From contig JAVWYO010000011.1 in the NCBI GenBank assembly GCA_036661515.1, forward strand, positions 1-32,147: DNA of 32,147 bases, given 5' to 3'. A model generated the notes under the pieces. That model searched no databases, was not told the origin of the DNA, and saw nothing but the letters and a program-made list of their open reading frames with translations. The translations under genes were made by a program, and so were the position numbers. Position 1 is the first letter of the stretch, and each line of letters starts with the position of its first letter. This document shows positions 16,801-23,765 of the stretch, one piece after another. Source of the stretch: HGM05232 sp036661515 (GTDB taxonomy: Bacteria; Bacteroidota; Bacteroidia; Bacteroidales; Muribaculaceae).

Positions 16801-19580
16801 AAGTTAGGATTATTAATGATCACGAATATATATGGTATGAAGATACAATCTCATCGATAAGGGATAAAGATGGACAGATTACACACTTAATAGGGAGTCT
16901 TAAGGATATAACATCTATATATAAATACGAGAAAGAAATCTCGAAACAAAAGGAATACATAGCTCTTGCTCTCACCGCTGGACAGATGTCGGTGTGGATA
17001 TATGATGTTAAGACTCAGATGTTCTCTTCTTTACAAGGGGAGACAATATCGGGTGATGGGCTTTCCATGAAAGATAATATTAATATTATCCACCCCGATG
17101 ACGCATATACTTTACCTAATATTTTTAAAGCAATAATGATTGACAAGCAAGCAAAGGGTCCAATCATATTAAGATATAAAAATGACAAAATAGAAGGGGG
17201 ATATAACTTTTATGAATCATCTATCATTCCTATATTAGATGATGAAGGCTGTATCACACATTTCACAGGCACGCAAAGGGATATTACTAATAAATCATTA
17301 CGAGATATTAAGCTTGAGGAATTATCTCATGCGCTGGGCATTGTTATTAGTGCTGGTGACACATCAGTGTGGAGATATATTGTGGCTGAACGTAAATTCT
17401 ATCCTTATTTTGGGAATGTATTTTTACAAGCAGGTACAAGCTATGACGAATGTGCAGCTCTTCATTCACTCAATAGTCGGAAAAGATATATTCAAATATT
17501 TGATGATATTATTTCAAGGAGGAGTGATGTGGGTCACGCTGTTTTTCATATTATAGACCCTGTTTCAAATACTCATAAATACTTCGTAAATGAGATAGCC
17601 GCACAGACCAATGAACATAATGATGTAATATATATCTATGGTACGCAAAAAGATATCACAAAAGACTTGTACCAACAACGAATGTTGCAACAGAACAAAG
17701 AGGACTTGGAAAGGAGTCGAAATGAGCTTAATCTGGCTTTAGATGCAGGGAAAGTTACGGCATGGTCATATTGTATAGAAGATCGATTGTTTTATAATTT
17801 AAGAGATAACTTATCAACAAACAATGGTATAAGTATCGAAGAGAGCCAACAATATATTCACCCCGATGACACACAAATACAAATTGACCTTATGGCTGAT
17901 ATTGCATCTGGGCGTAAAGAAAATGGGTATGGAATATTTAGATATAAAACTAAAGATGATAACATCTATCATTACTATGAAACAAGAATGATGGCTAAAC
18001 GACAAGACGGAAAGATAACACACATTACAGGGACTCATAAAGATATTACTGAAGAACACTTTATGAATGTTCAATTAGTTGAGAGCAAAATCAGAGCCGA
18101 ACTTGCCATAAAAACAGCTAATCTTGCATTGTGGGAATATGATGTAGAGACTGAATATTTCACAGCATATAATGACCCAGTAAATCACTATGATAGTTCA
18201 GTTAAAATAACATTTGACACCTATAAGAAGTACTATGATGATAATATGAGGAATATTGTTGCTCCGGTACATGAAATAATGCAAGCTGGCAAAGATGAGG
18301 ACTTCACCATTGATGTTAGATTTAAGACTGATTATGATACCGATTGGCAATATTGCACAATATTTGGTTCTGCCCTCACGAAAGACAAGAACGGGAAAGT
18401 TTCAAAATATGCTGGTTTTAGACAAAATAATACCAAATGGGTTACTCTCAATAAGCAACTTGAAATGGCACGAAATGAGGCTGAAAAGTCAGATAAACTA
18501 AAGTCTATGTTTCTTGCAAATATGAGCCATGAAATAAGGACACCACTGAATGCTATTGTAGGATTTTCGGGGTTACTAAAAGACTGCACCGACATAGACG
18601 AGAGAGAAGAATATATGAATATTATTGAGACTAATAATGAGCTATTATTAAAGCTAATTAATGATATTCTCGACCTCTCTAAAATAGAAGCTGGATACAC
18701 TGAATTAAATACAGAAGAATTTGATTTTGCTCCCTATTTCGATGAAATAGCATCATCAATGCAACTAAAATGTACGAATCCTAATATAAAATTCATATCT
18801 GAAAATCCATATATTAGCTGTATGGTTAATTTCGACAAAAAAAGGCTTTGGCAATTACTCACAAACTTTGTTACAAATGCAATTAAATACACACCTAAAG
18901 GACACATAAAGATGGGGTATCTTAGTGAGAATGGTGGTATAAAGCTATATGTTGAAGATACAGGTATTGGCATTTCAAAAGAAAATTATAATAAGGTTTT
19001 TGACCGATTTGAAAAATTAGATGACTTTGCGCAAGGTACTGGACTTGGATTATCTATATGCAAAGCTATTGTTGAAACTGCTGGTGGAAAAATAGACTTT
19101 GAAACTGAAGAAGGAAAAGGCTCAACATTTTGGGCTTGGATCCCTAATAATATAGATGATATTAAAAAGCCTAAAATAGATACTACTCTGGCACAAAAAA
19201 GCATGATTAACAGTACTGCTCATGATTCAAAGAATAAAGGAATTAAAATACTTGTAGCAGAAGATAATGATAGCAACTATATGCTGATTAAATCTATTTT
19301 AAAAAATTATAATATCACAAGAGCTATCAATGGCGCTATTGCACTTGAAATGGTAAAAGCTGAGAATTATGATGTTATTCTTATGGATTTAAAAATGCCT
19401 GTTATGGGAGGTATAGAAGCGACTAAATTAATCAGAGAATTTAATAAGACAGTGAAGATAATTGCCGTAACTGCTAATGCCTTTGATAATGATAAAGTTG
19501 ATGCCTTTAGAGCTGGGTGTAATGAATTTATTGCAAAGCCACTAAAGAAAGATGATTTGCTAAACAAAATCAACAACTAA
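13857..19580 (+). CDS. Giant soluble hybrid histidine kinase with about twelve PAS modules
   Basis: This 1907-residue protein has no signal peptide or membrane segment, so it should be cytoplasmic. I count about twelve consecutive PAS/PAC modules (roughly residues 20-1525), most ending in a DIT-type PAC motif such as GLQRDIT near 897 and GTQKDIT near 1266. Then come HisKA with the H-box MSHEIRTPLN and phospho-accepting H1558, and HATPase_c (about 1650-1765) with the N-box NFVTNAIKYTP, DTGIGIS and GTGLGLS. A C-terminal receiver follows with acidic pair E1802/D1803, phospho-site D1844 in MDLKMPVMGG and K1894. All catalytic residues are present, so it should autophosphorylate and pass phosphate to its own receiver. 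There is no DNA-binding output domain and no adjacent regulator. AAGGAG at 13835-13840 is 16 bases from the ATG, too far for a usual ribosome site. The ligands of the PAS modules are unknown. Confidence 0.93.
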   Translation: MITADKESIPPIISSNTDYQTWMTFVYDKDLYIREIINPQYSMLLRHSPEELIGMHLLDLESTTDESNKKNIRIIINNIKKVSEEHKNVYFEYATNNEDNSVIYSICYATYGNNGNIYVYVIRIEEENIFEARSTFAGIIFESTMNNMAVGIIMRHFDDCGNSKYVLFNNVIKELFECDDIQKSKFWDQVSDDEADAKASSMDKNMNFERTFYTENDEIYRSLEVYKKRIESKAKGYYIITTVIDITHREKSKIDLKRAYNYMKIIIASSNIIMWSYDYIQHKLFILKDTNFEELDVPTDELLKSVHPADRVQYKNLFTKIAEGVITNGTEVYRIYSDKHKDYRYYRIRLARIVDKRGELISIIGTQYDVSDSVLAENEIKQQYSLLNTIYSNLPVGLELYNKDGKLIHFNEKDRDLFDIPDDENASNTTINLFENPNIIADIKEKLRKGENAEFTISYECTSVKKLYFPNTKDGVKHFRIKAVALKDDIGQLNGYLLLNCDITVEVNSKIETEDALLKFKSLFDAMYAAVHYYDINGNIVDVNKSAVEIFGFESREQILKAKSNLYENAQIPQHIRDAIRRGEKTKYIIEYNFDELNEYMRFKSSRNGIIYADARTSPVFDSNGVLIGTISVLSDITERIVLNNKLEKLYRQNETILQSLPVGVELYSKNGDMLYLNNRDCEIFGINDINEALKSGINLYNDPILSKNEKNKLRQGKGFHVNFPHDFKYIVESGYYKTSHDKLVKQIDCKATTVTNKNGDVENIIFILDDITKSYNQDKLLNEVRHDLSLALQAGDVSAWDYDVKTKWFTSLEGKTIAGKGLSFEDIFKMLHKEDKNLFTSTFQSVINKNSDIGKIVLRFYDTIDNDFHYYECTMCARTDRKDVVTHIIGLQRDITTRMRMEIEMENASRSLDLAMNAANITAWDYDIKTGKHRILSKKIKDSQNSVSQEEIRRFHPDDLICHQSLINQIKRGDLDTKSIKVRIINDHEYIWYEDTISSIRDKDGQITHLIGSLKDITSIYKYEKEISKQKEYIALALTAGQMSVWIYDVKTQMFSSLQGETISGDGLSMKDNINIIHPDDAYTLPNIFKAIMIDKQAKGPIILRYKNDKIEGGYNFYESSIIPILDDEGCITHFTGTQRDITNKSLRDIKLEELSHALGIVISAGDTSVWRYIVAERKFYPYFGNVFLQAGTSYDECAALHSLNSRKRYIQIFDDIISRRSDVGHAVFHIIDPVSNTHKYFVNEIAAQTNEHNDVIYIYGTQKDITKDLYQQRMLQQNKEDLERSRNELNLALDAGKVTAWSYCIEDRLFYNLRDNLSTNNGISIEESQQYIHPDDTQIQIDLMADIASGRKENGYGIFRYKTKDDNIYHYYETRMMAKRQDGKITHITGTHKDITEEHFMNVQLVESKIRAELAIKTANLALWEYDVETEYFTAYNDPVNHYDSSVKITFDTYKKYYDDNMRNIVAPVHEIMQAGKDEDFTIDVRFKTDYDTDWQYCTIFGSALTKDKNGKVSKYAGFRQNNTKWVTLNKQLEMARNEAEKSDKLKSMFLANMSHEIRTPLNAIVGFSGLLKDCTDIDEREEYMNIIETNNELLLKLINDILDLSKIEAGYTELNTEEFDFAPYFDEIASSMQLKCTNPNIKFISENPYISCMVNFDKKRLWQLLTNFVTNAIKYTPKGHIKMGYLSENGGIKLYVEDTGIGISKENYNKVFDRFEKLDDFAQGTGLGLSICKAIVETAGGKIDFETEEGKGSTFWAWIPNNIDDIKKPKIDTTLAQKSMINSTAHDSKNKGIKILVAEDNDSNYMLIKSILKNYNITRAINGAIALEMVKAENYDVILMDLKMPVMGGIEATKLIREFNKTVKIIAVTANAFDNDKVDAFRAGCNEFIAKPLKKDDLLNKINN

Positions 19581-19583
19581 AAT

Positions 19584-22052
19584 TTACATTGGATCAACGT
19601 CATAATATAATATAGTGCCTTTCATGCGAGAATCGGCTTTAAGCATATTCTCGTATATCTTGCGTAGTATCAATTTCACTTTCACCATTGATGACTCATT
19701 TTCCATCTTCAATACGATTTGGCGAATATGAAATTGTTGAACACGTGCCACTATTGGAGCCTCAGGACCAAGCACACGATTTTCAAACACTTGACGGAGC
19801 ATATTGCTATATCGGACAGAAACTTCAGTGACGATATTATTATCCTTATGTTTCAAATATATATATATCAACTTTGTAAAAGGAGGGTATTTAAAACGTT
19901 TTCGTTCCTCTAATTCTGATGAATAGAACCCTTTATAATCATGTTGCTTTAAATATCCAAACAGTTCAGATGTAGTGTCAGATGTCTGTATTAATACACG
20001 CCCTTGCTTATGCTTTCTACCTGCTCTGCCAGCTACCTGCTCAAGCATATTAAAAGCACGTTCGTGAGCACGAAAATCAGGGAAATTTATCATTGTATCG
20101 GCATTAAGTACACCCACAATACTCACGCCATCAAAATCAAGACCTTTTGTGACCATCTGTGTCCCTACTAATATTTGAGATTTTCCAGAGGAAAAGTCAT
20201 CAATAAGGCGGTCATAACTCGATTTGCTACGTGTGGTGTCTAAATCCATTCTCGCGATTTTAAAGTTGGGGAATGCTTCTTCAATATCATCTTCTATTCG
20301 CTCGGTACCATAACCTATAATTTCAAGGGTTGCTTGCTTACATGCTGGGCATAGCTTGGGTAACATATAAGTAAATCCACAATAATGGCAATTAAGAGTA
20401 TCGTTGTGCTTATGATATGTGAGCGAGACATCACAATTTTCACATTTTGGCACCCAGCCACATTCTTTACATAACACCATAGGAGCATACCCCCTACGAT
20501 TTTGAAATAATATTATCTGTTCTCCAGCATCAAGTGCTTTATGGCAATCACCTATAAGTTGAGATGAAAATATACCTTTCAACTCCTTTTTCTTTCGCGC
20601 TGCTTTTATATCTATAATTTCGACTTCAGGCATTTCTATTCCTTCATATCGTGTTGAAAGTTCCACAAGTCCATATCGCCCTTCAGTAGCATTATAATAT
20701 GATTCTATTGAAGGCGTTGCCGAGCCAAGTAGCGTTTTAGCTCCGTGCATTGAAGCAAGCACCATAGCTGCATTACGTCCATTATAGCGTGGCGCAGGAT
20801 CTTGTTGCTTATAGCTGGAATCATGTTCTTCATCTACTATTATCAGCCCCAAATTACTATACGGAAGAAATACTGATGAACGCACACCTATAACAATGCA
20901 CGGCTCGCTACTGTGTAACAAGCGTTTCCATATATCGACACGCTCGTTGTCGGAAAATTTAGAATGGTATATAAGTAATCGATTGCCAAATACACGTTGA
21001 AGTCGTTGCGTGAGTTGCGTAGTGAGAGCTATTTCGGGGACAAGATATAGCACCTGCTTATTATTTCTAAGCATCTCATTAATGAGAGTGATATAAATCT
21101 CGGTCTTGCCACTCGACGTGACACCATGAAGAAGTGTGATGGCTTTATCGTCAAAGGAGTCGAGCATTTTCCAATATACTGCCTGTTGCTCTTTTGTGAG
21201 AGTTGGCATTGTTATAGTTTGGAGCTCTGTGGTAGCAAAGCGGTTTATTTCCTTTTTATAGATACGCATTATTCCCTTTGCAATAATTGCTGATAACACT
21301 ACCGCCGTAACTCCTGCACGCTCAAGTAGCTCTTTCTTTGACACTTCACGTGCATCTCCTTTTCTTATCCAATGCGATAAGTCGAGAAATGCAAGGAGCA
21401 ATAATTCTTGTTTTTTTGCCTGTTTTACCTGTTCAAAGAATCGATGAATACCATCGTCATCACCCTGCTCTATTGTAAGAGAAATATATGTTTCGGTTTT
21501 AGGCGCATAATTATTTACAACTTTTTCAGCAACATATATAGCTTCTTTGTCAAGTAATCTACTCACAAGAGCCTCTACGTTTCTAAAACCAGTACTCTTT
21601 TCAATCTCGGCAGGTTGCACCCTATCTCTACTTCCTATAAAATCGAGTACGATGCGCTCACGTTCTTTTAATTCACTCAGCTCGCTTTCTTCATAATCAC
21701 GATTGAGTGTCACAAAAGTTTCGCTTTCTACTTTAAGCCCAGTAGGCACAGCTGCCTTATATACGTCACCGAGTGAACATAAATAATATTCAGAAATCCA
21801 GTTCCAAAATTTGAGTTGAGGATACCTTATTATAGGATAATCATCAAGAAGTACTTGAATATCCTTCACCTCATATTTTGTTGGAGCATTATCATGAAGT
21901 AATGTCACAATTGCGGTATAATACTTTTTTCTACCAAACGGCACAAGCACCCTACTCCCAATTTTCACCTCACCATCTATTGAAGATGGAATGTGATAGG
22001 TAAAAGTTGAATAAAGTGGCAATGGTAATATTACTTCTACATATTGTGGCAT
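19584..22052 (-). CDS. priA: Primosomal helicase PriA (N')
   Basis: This 822-residue protein is a full-length PriA, the 3'-5' helicase that recognises stalled forks and D-loops and starts reloading of the replicative helicase. An N-terminal DNA-binding domain (about 1-110) is followed by helicase domain 1 with Walker A GVTSSGKT (near 309-316) and the Walker B/DEAH box VDEEH (near 403-407). Motif III is LLGSATPSIES. Eight cysteines in four pairs (CKEC, CENC, CHYC, CPAC, about 526-572) bind two zinc ions. Helicase domain 2 has VGTQMVTKGLDF and QVAGRAGR. It is converged on by the hybrid kinase, with the stop codons separated by three bases and no terminator between them. Confidence 0.97.
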   Translation of the reverse strand: MPQYVEVILPLPLYSTFTYHIPSSIDGEVKIGSRVLVPFGRKKYYTAIVTLLHDNAPTKYEVKDIQVLLDDYPIIRYPQLKFWNWISEYYLCSLGDVYKAAVPTGLKVESETFVTLNRDYEESELSELKERERIVLDFIGSRDRVQPAEIEKSTGFRNVEALVSRLLDKEAIYVAEKVVNNYAPKTETYISLTIEQGDDDGIHRFFEQVKQAKKQELLLLAFLDLSHWIRKGDAREVSKKELLERAGVTAVVLSAIIAKGIMRIYKKEINRFATTELQTITMPTLTKEQQAVYWKMLDSFDDKAITLLHGVTSSGKTEIYITLINEMLRNNKQVLYLVPEIALTTQLTQRLQRVFGNRLLIYHSKFSDNERVDIWKRLLHSSEPCIVIGVRSSVFLPYSNLGLIIVDEEHDSSYKQQDPAPRYNGRNAAMVLASMHGAKTLLGSATPSIESYYNATEGRYGLVELSTRYEGIEMPEVEIIDIKAARKKKELKGIFSSQLIGDCHKALDAGEQIILFQNRRGYAPMVLCKECGWVPKCENCDVSLTYHKHNDTLNCHYCGFTYMLPKLCPACKQATLEIIGYGTERIEDDIEEAFPNFKIARMDLDTTRSKSSYDRLIDDFSSGKSQILVGTQMVTKGLDFDGVSIVGVLNADTMINFPDFRAHERAFNMLEQVAGRAGRKHKQGRVLIQTSDTTSELFGYLKQHDYKGFYSSELEERKRFKYPPFTKLIYIYLKHKDNNIVTEVSVRYSNMLRQVFENRVLGPEAPIVARVQQFHIRQIVLKMENESSMVKVKLILRKIYENMLKADSRMKGTILYYDVDPM

Positions 22053-22068
22053 ATATCTATTCTTTTCA

Positions 22069-22098
22069 CAAAAATAATCATAATTTCATCACTTCAGA
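22069..22098 (-). promoter_or_regulatory. Possible priA promoter
   Basis: The minus strand reads TATTTTTG over 22076-22069, an exact TAnnTTTG match, 16 bases before the priA ATG. A partial -33 element, TCTG, lies 18 bases upstream at 22098-22095. The leader would be very short. Confidence 0.4.
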
Positions 22099-22101
22099 CT
22101 A

Positions 22102-22145
22102 AGAAGCTGTTTTAATTTATTCCGAAATAAACTTAAACAGCTTCT
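22102..22145. repeat. Long inverted repeat between the barrel gene and priA
   Basis: AGAAGCTGTTT at 22102-22112 pairs perfectly with AAACAGCTTCT at 22135-22145, and TTTATT with AATAAA continues the stem towards a four-base CCGA loop. No T-run follows on either strand, so it is not a standard terminator. It lies just upstream of the possible priA promoter and behind the barrel gene terminator, and may be a regulator site or a backup hairpin. Confidence 0.55.
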
Positions 22146-22157
22146 AATACAGTAAAT

Positions 22158-22190
22158 AAAAAAACTCTAATCTCATTATAGAAATTAGAG
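22158..22190 (-). terminator. Intrinsic terminator of the first outer membrane barrel gene
   Basis: On the minus strand CTCTAAT (22190-22184) pairs with ATTAGAG (22171-22165) around a 12-base loop, followed at once by seven Ts (22164-22158). It begins 25 bases after the stop codon at 22215. Confidence 0.8.
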
Positions 22191-22214
22191 CTTCATATAT
22201 TTAGTTCTTAGAAA

Positions 22215-22832
22215 TTAGAACATATAAGCTACTGTTACTTTCCATGTGCGATTTTGTGCACCGTAGCCATCAAGTAACTTTGTCTTTTCGGCATAAGTCA
22301 TGCCCCACGCATAACTTCCTGCTACTTGAATGTTTTTATATAACTCAAACCCAATACCAACATTTATTGCAATCGTACCGCCAGCATAGTCAAGAGCTTC
22401 CAATTTGTTATGTGCAAGAAGGAATGAAAATGAAGGACCAGCAAACACGAATGGTGCAATAGTATTTTCAATACCATTAAGATTAGTATATTTAAATCTC
22501 ACATTAATTGGTATTTCAATATAATGAAGATAGCTTCGTTGCGTTCCATATCCTTGCAATGCCCACACTGGTTTCTCACCTAAGTGAAGTGTAGCCCCTT
22601 GTTGCGTGTACAATAGTGACGCATCTATACCAAATCCAATACCGGGCAACATAAGTTCTCCAATTACACCTGCTGTGTAGCCAACCGATTGGTCAACTGT
22701 AATCAGCTTTTGGTCAAATTTCAATGTTGTTATATCTACACCAGCTACTGCTCCAAGTCTTAATTGTGCCGAAGCAGGCATTGTATAAGCAAGTGCTACT
22801 ATTGCAATAATGCTAAATAATATTTTCTTCAT
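22215..22832 (-). CDS. Outer membrane beta-barrel protein (PorT/OMP_b-brl_2 type)
   Basis: This 205-residue secreted protein has a classic signal peptide (residues 1-22, cut after ASA before Q). The body is made of alternating strands with repeated G-aromatic patterns: LRLGAVAGVDI, YIEIPINVRFKY, PFVFAGPSFSFLL and a last strand ending AYMF. A terminal phenylalanine is the usual BAM recognition signal. It is most likely a small eight-stranded outer membrane barrel; its function is unknown. The next gene encodes a paralogue with the same block order, including the shared GPSFSFL segment, so the two arose by tandem duplication. Each has its own promoter and terminator, so they can be expressed separately. 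Confidence 0.85.
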   Translation of the reverse strand: MKKILFSIIAIVALAYTMPASAQLRLGAVAGVDITTLKFDQKLITVDQSVGYTAGVIGELMLPGIGFGIDASLLYTQQGATLHLGEKPVWALQGYGTQRSYLHYIEIPINVRFKYTNLNGIENTIAPFVFAGPSFSFLLAHNKLEALDYAGGTIAINVGIGFELYKNIQVAGSYAWGMTYAEKTKLLDGYGAQNRTWKVTVAYMF

Positions 22833-22865
22833 CTGATAATTAAAATCGTTATATAAATATTAGTA

Positions 22866-22897
22866 CAAAACTACCATAATTTTTTAGTACCCGCAAA
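22866..22897 (-). promoter_or_regulatory. Promoter of the first barrel gene, overlapping the upstream terminator
   Basis: On the minus strand TTTG (22897-22894) and TAGTTTTG (22873-22866) are separated by 20 bases, a full match to the Bacteroidota promoter. The -33 TTTG is formed by the last bases of the T-tract of the terminator of the other barrel gene. The start codon is 33 bases further on. Confidence 0.65.
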
Positions 22898-22949
22898 AAA
22901 AATCGGTATTTCCGTCAAATCCTGCATTAAACAGTACGAAAATACCGAT
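22895..22949 (-). terminator. Intrinsic terminator of the second outer membrane barrel gene
   Basis: On the minus strand a 14-base arm (22949-22936, starting ATCGGTATTT) pairs at 13 of 14 positions with 22915-22902 across a 20-base loop, followed by eight Ts (22902-22895). It begins 23 bases after the stop at 22973. Confidence 0.8.
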
Positions 22950-22972
22950 ATTATATCGTAAAAAGCTATTCT

Positions 22973-23593
22973 TTAAAATAAATAGGCCGTAGTTATTGTC
23001 CAATAACTATTTTTTCCTTCTATTTTATATCCGTGATCATCTTTACCAATAAATTTCAAAGTATTAGTCATTCCTAAGCCATAGCTCGCTCCTATTTGCA
23101 CTTTTTTGAATAGTTGAATACCAGCGCCAAAATTCCATGCAATATCACAACTTTTGTTTTCAAAAAATTCATTCATGCTTTTCTTGCTCACAAGGAAACT
23201 AAAACTTGGGCCAGTGAATATATAAGGAGTAATTATTTTCCCTATAAGAGGCAATCCTATTTTCCATTTCAAGTTAATAGGTAATTCAATGTAATCACGA
23301 TTAGCAACCGATTTATCTCCAAAATCTTTTATACTAATAGTAGCACTACGATGCACATACATTGCCGAGATATCAAAGCCAAGATTAAGTACAGGAATCA
23401 TTAGTTCAGCAGTAAGACCACCCGTAAAACCAGCACGATTATCTTTATTTATAATCTCTTGATTAAATTTTAAATCATTCACGGCGATTCCCACCTTTGG
23501 ACCAAACGAGAATTGAGCAGTAGCTGGTAACACCGCCATAATGGCAAGACAAGCTACAATCATTAGTCTTTTAAATTCTTTCATTTCATTCAA
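22973..23593 (-). CDS. Outer membrane beta-barrel protein, paralogue of its neighbour
   Basis: This 206-residue protein has a signal peptide (about residues 1-26, cut after ATA before Q) and a barrel body. The strand blocks match the neighbouring gene in order: FSFGPKVGIAVNDLKFNQEI, YIELPINLKWKI, PYIFTGPSFSFLV and a last strand ending AYLF. The first 30 mature residues, with DLKFNQE against TLKFDQK, and the GPSFSFL block show clear paralogy. It is expected in the outer membrane; no function can be assigned. An in-frame ATG three codons in (23584) is an equally likely start. It has a strong promoter at 23621-23651 and its own terminator. Confidence 0.84.
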   Translation of the reverse strand: MNEMKEFKRLMIVACLAIMAVLPATAQFSFGPKVGIAVNDLKFNQEIINKDNRAGFTGGLTAELMIPVLNLGFDISAMYVHRSATISIKDFGDKSVANRDYIELPINLKWKIGLPLIGKIITPYIFTGPSFSFLVSKKSMNEFFENKSCDIAWNFGAGIQLFKKVQIGASYGLGMTNTLKFIGKDDHGYKIEGKNSYWTITTAYLF

Positions 23594-23620
23594 TTATTTA
23601 GGTTTTATGCAATAATTTTA

Positions 23621-23651
23621 CAAATATATACATATTCTCCTGTTTACCAAA
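23621..23651 (-). promoter_or_regulatory. Promoter of the second barrel gene
   Basis: On the minus strand TTTG (23651-23648) and TATATTTG (23628-23621) are separated by exactly 19 bases. This is the best promoter match in the window, and it lies 27 bases before the first ATG of the gene. Confidence 0.75.
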
Positions 23652-23694
23652 TTATTTTCCCGATTTTTTTATAAAAGATGCTTGCGTTCAATAG

Positions 23695-23725
23695 AAAGAG
23701 ATACAGCAAAGTGCCATATCTCTTT
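23695..23725. terminator. Hairpin behind the universal stress gene
   Basis: AAAGAGATA (23695-23703) pairs with TATCTCTTT (23717-23725), and inside this GCA pairs with TGC around an AAG loop. On the plus strand the right arm runs on into a short T-run. On the minus strand, the direction of the usp-like gene whose stop is at 23766, no real T-run follows. It may act as a terminator or as a 3' stabilising hairpin. Confidence 0.5.
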
Positions 23726-23765
23726 TTATAGGAGTGGAATACCCAATTAGAACTCTAATTAATCT

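Noticed and set aside
18332..18700. A 122-codon minus-strand frame inside the kinase gene
   Set aside because: Covers the HisKA coding sequence, whose plus-strand motifs are unambiguous; Ser-rich shadow.
13857..19580. The large kinase as an assembly fusion of two or more kinases
   Set aside because: There is only one HisKA, one HATPase and one receiver, the frame is unbroken, and the PAS modules continue without a join; repeat collapse or expansion remains possible.
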